DNA of 64,000 nucleotides, taken from the NCBI RefSeq assembly GCF_008923365.1, contig NZ_WBMR01000017.1:20065-84064 (forward strand), written 5' to 3'. Positions 43,364 to 51,387 of the stretch are shown here, piece after piece (the first letter of the stretch is position 1; each line of letters begins with the position of its first letter). The position numbers and the translations under genes are program-made. Source of the DNA: Actinomadura montaniterrae (GTDB lineage Bacteria > Actinomycetota > Actinomycetes > Streptosporangiales > Streptosporangiaceae). Below the pieces are notes generated by a model. The model did not search any database. It saw nothing but the letters and a program-made list of their open reading frames with translations, and had not been told where the DNA came from.

Positions 43364-43699
43364 ATGACGACGATTCCGACCGCCCCCGTACCCGCACCCG
43401 TTTCGCTCTACGGATTCCTGACCCCCAAGCCGGGGCACTCCGATGACCTCAGGAAGCTCCTGATGGACCTCGTCGAGCCGTCCCGGGAACACACGGGCAG
43501 CCTTCAGTACCACCTCCACGAGCAGGCGGATGGACGGTTCTTTCTCTACGAGGTATGGCGTTCGCAGGAAGACCTCGACCGGCATAACGCGACCACCCTC
43601 CTACGCGACTTCATGGCCAAAGTGCCCGAGCACATGGAAGGGGCACCCGAGGCCTACTTCGGCGTGATGAGAAGCCCCTACCCGGACAACGCCACCTGA
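43364..43699 (+). CDS. Antibiotic-biosynthesis-type (ABM) monooxygenase
   Basis: The 111-residue protein is one ABM domain (SLYGFLTPKPGHSDDLRKLL, then SLQYHLHEQADGRFFLYEVW and DRHNATTLLRDFMAKVPE). ABM proteins are small cofactor-free oxygenases acting on quinols or polyketides, or electrophile-detoxifying relatives of YgiN. It is the apparent target of the divergent MerR regulator, which points to response to a toxic small molecule. A strong hairpin follows 42 bases after the stop. Confidence 0.85.
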   Translation: MTTIPTAPVPAPVSLYGFLTPKPGHSDDLRKLLMDLVEPSREHTGSLQYHLHEQADGRFFLYEVWRSQEDLDRHNATTLLRDFMAKVPEHMEGAPEAYFGVMRSPYPDNAT

Positions 43700-43739
43700 C
43701 CAGCCCGAACCCGCGCCCCACATGCCCCAAGAGTTCGGC

Positions 43740-43771
43740 CGCCCGGCGCCACCACACGATGGCGCCGGGCG
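43740..43771. terminator. 12-pair hairpin after the monooxygenase gene
   Basis: CGCCCGGCGCCA-type sequence pairs perfectly with TGGCGCCGGGCG (12 pairs, 8-base loop CCACACGA). It has no T-run, as is common for actinomycete terminators. Confidence 0.6.
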
Positions 43772-44124
43772 AGGGGTCCGAATACGCTCGGCTACAGCGC
43801 AGCGGTGATCCGATGCCAATTACCGGCGGTCAGGTATGCGTCATATTAACGTTGCGCCACCACGAAGGTCGCAGCCGGCGGAACGTCTCAAAAGGACTCC
43901 TAATGCTGTCAAGCAGTCGGCCATCGCAGCCTCGGCAACTACCTTGCGACAACAACTTCCGGCTTGCGGGAACCTTGCAGTGGAACAGAAAACCTAGCGA
44001 TGCCACTCGAAGGGGAACCCCTTCAGCGTCCGCGATAACGCGAATGGCCCGCCGTGGCAACGGAGCGGAAGGCCCGTGCAGGCGGTGGACGGGATGTCCC
44101 CATACCGGGTTTTATAGTGTCCCA
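43772..44124. other. Intergenic region, no gene seen
   Basis: A 353-base gap between the hairpin and the next leftward gene. No coding frame, repeat or RNA was recognised. Confidence 0.4.
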
Positions 44125-44775
44125 CTAGGAAGATCTGTTATCGCCAGAGATCACTTCGTGGGAACGGTGATACTCAGGACCCAGTACCAGTTTCGCCTCG
44201 TCGGTGAGCATTCCCCCGGGTCGCCCAGAAGGCACAGAGGTGAGCAGCCCCTTCTTCCTGGCGAGGCGGACCCAGTTTGCCGCTATCCGCCACTTGCAAC
44301 CGCAACTCTGCGCCAGCTTGCGGACAGGGTCGGGGTAGCCGCGATCGACATACCACGAGTAGACGGCCGCGACCCGCGCGAAGAACTCGAGCGACCGACC
44401 CGCGCGCCCCGGCCGGGGGTTGGATTCGGCGGCGTTCGAGATTCGACCGATCATCCTCTCGATCTTTTCGAAAGAAGGGCCTTCCTCCGAGGTCCTTTCC
44501 ATCGACCGGAACATCGCCATGACTTCTCTGGTGATCCGTGGGAGGGGGATCGCTCTCAGCACACCTGCCGCAATGCCGTGCTCAAGCGATTCCGGTGAGG
44601 CCTCCGGATCCGGTCTGATCGTCAACTCCCGAGGGCCCCCGGCAATAGGGGCGGGCCAGTGCATCGTCACCCGCCATGCTCCGATGACGAGCCGTTGCTC
44701 GATGCCGCCTGCTAGCAGCTCCCCCTGGTCACACTTGGCTTCGGGGGCCTGCATGCCTCTCGCCGCCCGCGTCTC
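44125..44775 (-). CDS. Protein with C-terminal helix-turn-helix-like region
   Basis: A 216-residue protein of unknown family. The central part includes IRPDPEASPESLEHGIAAGV and RITREVMAMFRSM. Residues 130-205 resemble the sigma-70 region 4-like or WhiA-like modules seen in actinomycete proteins of unknown function: EFFARVAAVYSWYVDRGYPD, then PVRKLAQSCGCKWRIAANWV and a basic RLARKKGLLTS. It may bind DNA. The ATG at 44775 was chosen because earlier starts would overlap the upstream membrane protein gene; an ATG at 44754 is also possible. It follows that gene by about 30 bases. Confidence 0.6.
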   Translation of the reverse strand, partial: ETRAARGMQAPEAKCDQGELLAGGIEQRLVIGAWRVTMHWPAPIAGGPRELTIRPDPEASPESLEHGIAAGVLRAIPLPRITREVMAMFRSMERTSEEGPSFEKIERMIGRISNAAESNPRPGRAGRSLEFFARVAAVYSWYVDRGYPDPVRKLAQSCGCKWRIAANWVRLARKKGLLTSVPSGRPGGMLTDEAKLVLGPEYHRSHEVISGDNRSS

Positions 44776-44806
44776 CATCTCCGGCGTCCTGCCCAGCGCG
44801 CACACT

Positions 44807-45025
44807 TCAACGTCCCGGACGTTGTTCGACGGGCGAGCGCGGAAGCGTCCGGTCCGCCGGAGGCCAACCCGTTCCAACCCCCGGCGGCCGGTTCGCCGAT
44901 CCGGCGAGGCCGCCGGCGCGACGGCGCGGACGCCGGGCCAGCGACTGGAACAGGTAGGCGAAGTATGTCAACGCCAAGGCGAACAAGAACACGCCCGGAA
45001 CGAGGTAGTGCGTCCACGTCGGCAT
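44807..45025 (-). CDS. Small membrane protein of unknown function
   Basis: A 72-residue protein with one membrane helix at about 7-28 (YLVPGVFLFALALTYFAYLF) and a basic, Pro-rich cytoplasmic tail. AAGGAG lies seven bases before the ATG. It probably forms a two-gene unit with the HTH-like gene. No function is predicted. Confidence 0.6.
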   Translation of the reverse strand: MPTWTHYLVPGVFLFALALTYFAYLFQSLARRPRRRAGGLAGSANRPPGVGTGWPPADRTLPRSPVEQRPGR

Positions 45026-45108
45026 GACAACTCCTTGCGCTCGACTACAATCCCGAAGGGGAGAACATGTCGATCTTCTATTCCCGAAACTTATGGCCGC
45101 TCAGTCGC

Positions 45109-45354
45109 TCAAACCCGCGCGAGAAGGTTGTCTCCTCGAGCCTTGTCAACGCGATTCATCTCGTCGAGCAACTCTTCTGGGCTTTTTCCCTCGACCAGGA
45201 TCGCCGATCCGTTGCGAGTCATCGCCCAGTAATGGCCGGACGCGTTCCCATACCAGCACAACCAGTGTTCCCGTCGCTGCTGGAGGTGCCGGATGATGTT
45301 CTGCGGGACCTGCCTGGGCGGCAAGGGGCCGTTGCTTTGTGTTCTGGGGTACAA
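45109..45354 (-). CDS. Short protein of unknown function
   Basis: About 81 residues with a coherent C-terminal part (IRHLQQRREHWLCWYGNASG, then HYWAMTRNGSAILVEGKSPE and ELLDEMNRVDKAR). The sequence is not lipid- or membrane-like. The start is uncertain: TTG at 45354 has GGTGGAG eight bases upstream, while GTG at 45363 is closer to that site. A longer frame continues upstream to 45768 but runs through the strong inverted repeat at 45606-45653 and has poor composition, so it was not accepted. Confidence 0.45.
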   Translation of the reverse strand: MYPRTQSNGPLPPRQVPQNIIRHLQQRREHWLCWYGNASGHYWAMTRNGSAILVEGKSPEELLDEMNRVDKARGDNLLARV

Positions 45355-45605
45355 TGCGGTCACTCCACCATCCAAGACATCTTTGTTCTCTTTGAACGGT
45401 CCCGCCGAACGCCGTGAGCGCAAGTTCCTCACGGCCGTCTTTTGCCATGCCCCCTCGACGCCAATAGCCGCCCTCGCCGTGCTTGGGCCGTAGACGCGGC
45501 GAGAGAGGTTGCCGATGACCGTGACGTCCTGCAGAAGCTTGACGAAGGCCGACCGCGTCCCCGGCCGCGGCGAGCCGCCTGCCGGCTTGGAGTCCCCAGC
45601 CAGGT

Positions 45606-45653
45606 GTCCCTGTTCCCTCGACCGGCGAGGCGTCGAATCGAGGGAACAGGGAC
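45606..45653. terminator. Perfect 16-pair inverted repeat
   Basis: GTCCCTGTTCCCTCGA (45606-45621) and TCGAGGGAACAGGGAC (45638-45653) are perfectly complementary with a 16-base loop. It lies about 200 bases beyond the end of the leftward aminotransferase gene, so it may end that operon. Its long loop would also suit an operator. The rest of 45355-45857 holds no recognised gene. Confidence 0.5.
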
Positions 45654-45857
45654 CGGAACTGGGACCGGTTGGGTGGCGATCCCACTTCCTACTGTCCCGG
45701 ACACGGCCTACCGGGCAACCCGGCGTTCTGCCGTCCCTCACGGGATCAGGTCGCGCGTGCGCTCCCACGATGCCGCAGGCGGTGATGTACGGCTCGGTTG
45801 TGCGGGTAGAGGAGCGAGCCGGCCGGGCGTCGAGCGGCGGCTACCGCCTTCCTCGGG

Positions 45858-47042
45858 TCATGACCGGTCCGCCGCGGACTCCTGGCAGGTCCTGGCCAGG
45901 CGGCGGAGCAGTTCGCGGAGCAGTTGCTCGTCCGAGCCGAACGTGAGGCGGACGTGTGTATCCGGCGCGTGCATGTCGGCGCCGCGGACCGTGGCGATGC
46001 CGTTGCGCAGGAGGGCGCGGTCGATGTCGGCCGGCGTGGCCCCGAGGCGGGAGCAGTCGACCAGCAGGAAGGCGCCGGCCTCAGGTCTCACGGGCGCGGG
46101 AAGGCCGGCGGCGGCGATTCCGTCGCATACGAGGTCGCGCTTCGCCTGGTAGGTGGAGAGCGCCTTGTCCAGCCAGTCGCGCGGGCCCGTCAGGGCGGCG
46201 GCCGCGGCGCTCTGCGGGACCATCCCGCAGCAGACCGCTTCCCACTGCAGGCGGTGTTCGAGGGCGTCGATGACCGGTGGCGGCGCCAGGACGTAACCCA
46301 TCCGCCAGCTCGCGAGCGCGTAGTACTTGCTGAGGCTCATGACCGTGACGATGTGTGGCCAGCGATCGGCGAAGGCCTCCACCGGCTGGTAGTGGCGGCC
46401 ATCGAAGGCGAAGTGCCGCCACGAGTCGTCGGAGATCACGACGAGGCCGTGCCGTGCGGCAATGTCGACCACCGCCGAGATCGTCGCTGCGTCCGGCAGC
46501 TGGCCCGTCGGGTTGTTCGGGTTGCACAGGAGCACGGCACGGCTGCGAGGGGTGACGGCGGCCTCCAACCCGGCGAGGTCGATTTTCCATCCATCGGACT
46601 CGCGGGAAGGGACGTACGCCGGCGTCGCGCCGGCCTCGCGGATGGCGCCGTCGAAGAAGAAGGTCGGAGTCGGCACGATCACCTCGTCGCCCGCTGCGAG
46701 CACCGTGCGAAGGACGAGCGAGAGGCCGTGCATCGCTCCGTGAGTGATCAGCAGACGGCGGTCGGGATCGACGCGCAAGCCGTGCTCACGCCCGAGCTCA
46801 TCGGCGATCGCCGCTCGTAGTTCCGGGAGCCCGCGGCTGTCCCGCGGGTCGGGCTGCTCCATCGCGTGTGCGACCGCCCGCCGCACGTGCTCGGGCAAGG
46901 GAAGGATCGGCGCGCCTATGAGTGGGAGGACTTGTACGCCGTCGCGGGCGCTTTGCGCCGCGCGTTCGCGCGTGGCCATCGCACCCATGAGCGGAAGGTC
47001 CTTCGCGGCGGGCAGCACCCGGACATCTGAAGTCGATCGCAT
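45858..47042 (-). CDS. PLP-dependent aminotransferase, class I/II
   Basis: The 394-residue protein has the fold-type I aminotransferase pattern: NPNNPTGQ near 175, the DDSWRHF segment, catalytic Lys in SLSKYYALASWRMGYV (about 240), and the Arg in HVRLTFG near the C-terminus. It should move amino groups between an amino acid and a keto acid. In this cluster it could transaminate a beta-amino acid (for example beta-alanine or 3-aminoisobutyrate) into the semialdehyde used by the next enzyme; this is inference. ATG 47042 was chosen over GTG 47048 because GAGGG is then at a normal distance. A/T-rich sequence upstream (47060-47090) may be a separate promoter. Confidence 0.85.
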   Translation of the reverse strand: MRSTSDVRVLPAAKDLPLMGAMATRERAAQSARDGVQVLPLIGAPILPLPEHVRRAVAHAMEQPDPRDSRGLPELRAAIADELGREHGLRVDPDRRLLITHGAMHGLSLVLRTVLAAGDEVIVPTPTFFFDGAIREAGATPAYVPSRESDGWKIDLAGLEAAVTPRSRAVLLCNPNNPTGQLPDAATISAVVDIAARHGLVVISDDSWRHFAFDGRHYQPVEAFADRWPHIVTVMSLSKYYALASWRMGYVLAPPPVIDALEHRLQWEAVCCGMVPQSAAAAALTGPRDWLDKALSTYQAKRDLVCDGIAAAGLPAPVRPEAGAFLLVDCSRLGATPADIDRALLRNGIATVRGADMHAPDTHVRLTFGSDEQLLRELLRRLARTCQESAADRS

Positions 47043-47256
47043 ATGCACGGCCCTCGCATATTGATATATTAATTAATAAAAAAGATATCTTTGTTCCTGC
47101 TGAACTGTTGTCAGAACCTTGCGCTGGCAGACGCTCCTATCTGGCGTGTGAGCCCGCGCGAGGAACTGAAGGCCGCCGCGTTCCCGGCGGCCAAGACGGC
47201 GTGCCCCTGCCGCCGGCCCGATTCGCGGGGCCGAGCCGGCGGTACAGAGCATCCGG

Positions 47257-48771
47257 TCAGTCAGCCACCGGGAAGTGGAGGTGGCCGCGCTCGTGCGAGC
47301 CGCCCTCCCCCTCCTCATACCAGCGGGTAGTGACGGCCTTAGCGCGTGTGTAGAACGCGACGCCCTCGGGGCCGTGGATGTGATGGGCGCCGAAGAGCGA
47401 GTGCTTCCAGCCGCCGAACGAGTGGAACGCCATGGGCACGGGGATCGGGACGTTGACGCCGACCATCCCCACGTGCACGCGGCGCTGGAAGACGCGCGCC
47501 GCCTGCCCACTGGAGGTGAAGATCGCCGTGCCGTTGGCATAGGTGTTGTCGTTGATGAGGTCGATCGCCTCCTCGAGCGAGCCGACGCGTACGACGAGGA
47601 GAACGGGACCGAAGATCTCGTCCCGGTAGACGTCCATGTCAGGTGTGACCTGGTCGAACAGCGTCGGGCCCACGAAGAAGCCGCCGCTCCGGACGTCGAG
47701 TTCGCGCCCATCGACCACGAGCCGGGCCCCCGCGTCGACGCCGGAGCCGATGTAGCCCCTGATCCGCTGGAGCGCCTCGGGCGTCACGACCGGGCCCATC
47801 TCGGATCCGGCCTCCCAGCCCGGCCCGACCTTGATCGCCGTCGCCCTCTCTCGCATGCGCTCGACGAGCGGCTCGGCCACGTCGCCGACCGCGACCGCCA
47901 CGGAGATCGCCATGCAGCGCTGGCCCGCTGAGCCGTACGCGGCCGCGACCAGATGGTCGGCGGCGCGGTCGAGGTCGGCGTCGGAGAGGACAACGGCGTG
48001 GTTCTTGGCGCCGCCGAGCGCCTGCACGCGCTTGCCGCTCGCGGTCGCACGCTCGTGCACGTACTGCGCGATCGGCGTCGAGCCGACGAACGACACCGCC
48101 GCGATGTCCGGGTGGTCGAGGATCGCGTCGACCGCGACCTTGTCGCCGTGCACGACGTTGAAGACGCCGTCAGGCAGGCCGGCCTCCGCGTAGAGCTCGG
48201 CGACCAGGTTGCACACCGACGGGTCGCGCTCGGAGGGCTTGAGGACGAACGTGTTGCCGGTCGCGATCGCGATCGGGTGCATCCACAACGGGACCATCGC
48301 GGGGAAGTTGAACGGTGTGATCCCAGCGCAGACGCCGAGCGGCTGGCGGAACGAGAAGAGGTCGACGCCGGTGGAGACCTGGTCGGAGTACTCGCCCTTG
48401 AGCAGGTGCGGGATCCCGCAGGCGAAGTCGATCACCTCGATGCCGCGGGCGACCTCCGCTTTGGCGTCCTCGAGAACCTTGCCGTGCTCGGCGGTCACGA
48501 TCCAGGCGAGTTCGTCGAGATGCTTCTCGACGAGGTCGCGAAAGGCGAACATCAGCCGCGACCGGCGCATGACGGAAGTGTCGGCCCAGTACGGCAGGGC
48601 GGCACGCGCCGCCCGCACCGCGGCGTCGACCTCGGCCGCCCCGGCCAGGAGCACGTCGGCCTGACGCTCACCGGTCGCAGGATTCCACACCGGAGCGGTG
48701 CGGCTCGACTCGCCGACGACCTCGCCGCCGCCAATTCGGTGACCGATCGTAGGGACTGTCACTGTGCTCAC
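47257..48771 (-). CDS. mmsA: CoA-acylating methylmalonate-semialdehyde dehydrogenase
   Basis: The 504-residue protein is an aldehyde dehydrogenase with catalytic Cys in [13 protein letters not shown], the mmsA-type [18 protein letters not shown] stretch and the [20 protein letters not shown] motif. The family oxidises methylmalonate or malonate semialdehyde with NAD and CoA to propionyl-CoA or acetyl-CoA and CO2. Start is GTG. It lies 89 bases after the SDR gene in the leftward cluster and probably represents the last step of the pathway. Confidence 0.9.
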   Translation of the reverse strand: MSTVTVPTIGHRIGGGEVVGESSRTAPVWNPATGERQADVLLAGAAEVDAAVRAARAALPYWADTSVMRRSRLMFAFRDLVEKHLDELAWIVTAEHGKVLEDAKAEVARGIEVIDFACGIPHLLKGEYSDQVSTGVDLFSFRQPLGVCAGITPFNFPAMVPLWMHPIAIATGNTFVLKPSERDPSVCNLVAELYAEAGLPDGVFNVVHGDKVAVDAILDHPDIAAVSFVGSTPIAQYVHERATASGKRVQALGGAKNHAVVLSDADLDRAADHLVAAAYGSAGQRCMAISVAVAVGDVAEPLVERMRERATAIKVGPGWEAGSEMGPVVTPEALQRIRGYIGSGVDAGARLVVDGRELDVRSGGFFVGPTLFDQVTPDMDVYRDEIFGPVLLVVRVGSLEEAIDLINDNTYANGTAIFTSSGQAARVFQRRVHVGMVGVNVPIPVPMAFHSFGGWKHSLFGAHHIHGPEGVAFYTRAKAVTTRWYEEGEGGSHERGHLHFPVAD

Positions 48772-48860
48772 TGCCTACTCACCTTCTCCTAGGGGCGCGG
48801 ACAGGCCTTCACGCTGCTCCGCACCCTCGGGGTCTCTCATCTCTCCTGCTCACCGCGGCG

Positions 48861-49655
48861 TCAGACGATCAAGTCGCCGCCGTTGATGTCGACGGCCGCG
48901 CCCGTGATGTAGGCGGCCCGGTCGGACGCGAGGAACGCCACGAGCTCCGCGACCTCCCAGGGCCGCCCGACGCGGGGCACCGGGAACGACCGGGTGACCT
49001 GGTCGAGCGAGCCCTCGGGCAGCAGCCCCCGGGCCATCGGCGTGTCGATGAGGCCGGGGCAGACGGCGTTCACCGTGATCCCGTCGGGGCCGAAAGCCTT
49101 CGCCAGATGCCGGGTGAGCCCGAGGACGCCGTGCTTCGCCGTCGTGTAGTGGGCACCACCTGCCGTGCTGATGGTCTTGCCCGCCGTGGAGGAGAAGTTG
49201 ACGATCCGCCCCCATCCGCCGCTTCGCATCGCGGGAATCGCCCGGCGACAGCAGAGGAACGTTCCGTCGATGTTGACCGCCAGCACGCGGCGCCACTCGT
49301 CATCGGTGATGTCCTCGACCGCGGTCGGCGGCGCGATGCCCGCGGCGTTGACAAGGATGTCCAGCCGCGACCGCTCCTTCAGCAGTGCGGCGAACGCCTG
49401 GCCGACCTCTTCGCCGTTGGTGACGTCCACCGCGGCCGAGCGGACGCGCTCGGCCGGCACCTCCAGCCTCGCCGCCAGGTCGGCGCCGCCGGGAGCCGCG
49501 GGGTCGAAGACCGCGACGATCGCCCCGCGGCGGGCCAGTGCGTGCACGGTCGCCAGGCCCATGCCGCTCGCGCCGCCGGTCACGACCGCGACCCGGCCCT
49601 CGAGCTCGCCGCCATCGGCTGAGGTGGGGGCCCGGAGCCCCTGACCGCTGCTCAT
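48861..49655 (-). CDS. Short-chain dehydrogenase/reductase
   Basis: The 264-residue SDR has the cofactor motif TGGASGMG, NAAG in the middle, Ser in NFSSTAGK, and the catalytic HYTTAKHG (Tyr-X3-Lys). It ends in INGGDLIV. It should oxidise or reduce an alcohol/ketone with NAD(P)(H). The ATG overlaps the kbl-like stop (ATGA). Next to a 2-amino-3-ketobutyrate lyase-like enzyme it may supply or consume a beta-keto or beta-hydroxy amino compound; this is inference. Confidence 0.88.
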   Translation of the reverse strand: MSSGQGLRAPTSADGGELEGRVAVVTGGASGMGLATVHALARRGAIVAVFDPAAPGGADLAARLEVPAERVRSAAVDVTNGEEVGQAFAALLKERSRLDILVNAAGIAPPTAVEDITDDEWRRVLAVNIDGTFLCCRRAIPAMRSGGWGRIVNFSSTAGKTISTAGGAHYTTAKHGVLGLTRHLAKAFGPDGITVNAVCPGLIDTPMARGLLPEGSLDQVTRSFPVPRVGRPWEVAELVAFLASDRAAYITGAAVDINGGDLIV

Positions 49656-50833
49656 GAGCCGGCCAGAACGGCGCGTGCGCGGCCGAAGGCGGCTGCGGCG
49701 AGTTCGAGCTGGTCGATGGTGTGCGCCGCCGAGACCTGCACCCGGATCCGCTCCTCCCCCACCGGGACGACCGGGTGCGAAAGGGCGAAGGCGAGGACAC
49801 CGTCGCGGCGCACAGCGGAGGCCACGTCACGGGCCGCCGTGCCGCCGGGCAGCATCACGGGGATGATCGGATGATCGCCCGGCAGCACCTTGTAGCCGAG
49901 ATCGCGCAACGCCGCGCGCAACCAGGCGGTGTTGGCGGCCAGGCGCTCCCGCAGCTCCGGCCGTTCCCGCACGAGGCGGATCGCGGTCAGAGCCGCGGCG
50001 GCCAGCGGCGGAGCCATGGCGTTGGTGAAGACGTACGGCCGGGAGACCTGGCGCAGTGTCTCCACGACCGCGCGGTCTCCGGCGACGAAGCCCCCAGCCG
50101 CGCCCAGCGCCTTGCCGAGCGTCCCGGTCAGCACGTCGACGCCGCCATGCAGTCCGAAGCGCTCGGCCGTGCCCGCACCGGTCGGGCCCAGCACGCCCGT
50201 GGCGTGCGAGTCGTCGACCATCAGCGCCGCGTCGTAGCGCCGCGCCAGCTCGCGGAGCCGGGGCAGCGCGGCGATCTCGCCGTCCATGCTGAACACGCCG
50301 TCGGTGACGATGACGCGGTTGCGGGCGTCCGCGCTGCCGGCGAGGAGGCGCTCGAGATCGTCGAGGTCGGCGTGCGCGAAGACGTGCCGCCGCGCCGAGG
50401 CCAGGCGCATGCCGTCGATCAGGCTCGCGTGGTTGAGCGCGTCGCTGAAAACCACGTCCTCCTGGCCGAGCAGGGCGTCGAAGACGCCGAGGTTGGCGTC
50501 GAAGCACGAGGTGTAGAGCACGGCGTCCTCGGCCCCGACCAGCTCCGCGATGCCCGCCTCGAGCTCGCCGTGGATCTCCCGGGACCCGCAGAGCACGCGT
50601 CCCGCGCTGACCCCCAGCCCCATGCCGCGCAACGCCCGCCGGGCGGATTCGAGAACCTCTGGGGCAGCGGCGAGCCCGAGATAGTCATTGGCGGCGAGGT
50701 TCACCAGGGTCTCGCCGTCCATGCCGACCGTCGGCCCCTGGGGACCCGACACCACCAGGTCGCGGCGCAGCCCGGCGGCCGCCCTGCGCGCGTCGAGCTC
50801 CGACCTGAGCCGGTCCTGCAGGGCGGCGTTCAC
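49652..50833 (-). CDS. 2-Amino-3-ketobutyrate CoA ligase-like (alpha-oxoamine synthase)
   Basis: The 393-residue PLP enzyme belongs to the alpha-oxoamine synthase group (Kbl, BioF, HemA). It shows NLAANDYLGLA, SDALNHASLIDGMRL, VDDSHATGVLG, the catalytic Lys in TGTLGKALGAAGGF and SRPYVFTNAMAP. The features best fit Kbl, which splits 2-amino-3-ketobutyrate with CoA into glycine and acetyl-CoA, but BioF-like condensing activity cannot be excluded. GTG 50833 overlaps the preceding stop. Together with the SDR it could degrade a threonine-like intermediate. Confidence 0.82.
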   Translation of the reverse strand: MNAALQDRLRSELDARRAAAGLRRDLVVSGPQGPTVGMDGETLVNLAANDYLGLAAAPEVLESARRALRGMGLGVSAGRVLCGSREIHGELEAGIAELVGAEDAVLYTSCFDANLGVFDALLGQEDVVFSDALNHASLIDGMRLASARRHVFAHADLDDLERLLAGSADARNRVIVTDGVFSMDGEIAALPRLRELARRYDAALMVDDSHATGVLGPTGAGTAERFGLHGGVDVLTGTLGKALGAAGGFVAGDRAVVETLRQVSRPYVFTNAMAPPLAAAALTAIRLVRERPELRERLAANTAWLRAALRDLGYKVLPGDHPIIPVMLPGGTAARDVASAVRRDGVLAFALSHPVVPVGEERIRVQVSAAHTIDQLELAAAAFGRARAVLAGS

Positions 50834-51387
50834 GCTTTCCGCCCTCCGTCCCAATCAGCGCAGGTCACGACCTCGAACCCGCGGCTGGGGAAGACGGCGT
50901 CCATGAAGAAGTCGTGCATCGCCTGGTCACCGTCGGCACAGCCGTCGCGCAGGACCGCCACCCGGTAGCCGCGATCCGCCGCGTCGTAGCACGTCGCGGC
51001 GACCATCGCGCTGGTCGCGACTCCGGCGACCGCGAGCGTGTCGACCCCGCGCGCGCGAAGGACGAGGTCGAGGTCCGTGCCGGCGAACGCACTGGCGCGG
51101 CGCTTCAGCACGACGACGTCCTCTTCGGCGACCGGCAGATCGATCTCCGTTCCGGCCGCCCCCTCGTGGAAGGCGTCCCCGGCTTCGTAGAACGATCTGA
51201 GCATCGCGTTGCCCGGCGGCACGTCGGTTCCGTTGGGGCGGAAGGCGAAGTGCACGAAGGCGACGAGCGCACCGGCGGCGCGAGCGCGCGGAAGCAGTTC
51301 GGTGAGCGGCGGCACGACCCGCCGAGCGAACGGGTAGCCGCCCGTGATGCCCTGCTGGACGTCTCCGATGATCAGTGCGGTGGTCAT
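50830..51387 (-). CDS. Isochorismatase-family hydrolase without the catalytic Cys
   Basis: A 185-residue protein of the isochorismatase-like fold: Asp in IIGDVQQG (D9), Lys in VVVLKRRASAF, and AGVATSAMVAATCYDAADRG. In the usual TxxCV motif the nucleophilic Cys is Met, so a Cys-amidase mechanism (as in N-carbamoylsarcosine amidase or nicotinamidase) is unlikely; EntB/PhzD-type isochorismatases also lack the Cys. ATG start overlaps the hyuB stop. Its place after HyuA/HyuB suggests action on the ring-opened product. Confidence 0.82.
   Translation of the reverse strand: MTTALIIGDVQQGITGGYPFARRVVPPLTELLPRARAAGALVAFVHFAFRPNGTDVPPGNAMLRSFYEAGDAFHEGAAGTEIDLPVAEEDVVVLKRRASAFAGTDLDLVLRARGVDTLAVAGVATSAMVAATCYDAADRGYRVAVLRDGCADGDQAMHDFFMDAVFPSRGFEVVTCADWDGGRKA

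Noticed and set aside
45109..45768. A 219-codon minus-strand frame
   Set aside because: Its upstream half crosses a perfect 16-base inverted repeat and has poor composition; only the last 80 or so codons were kept.
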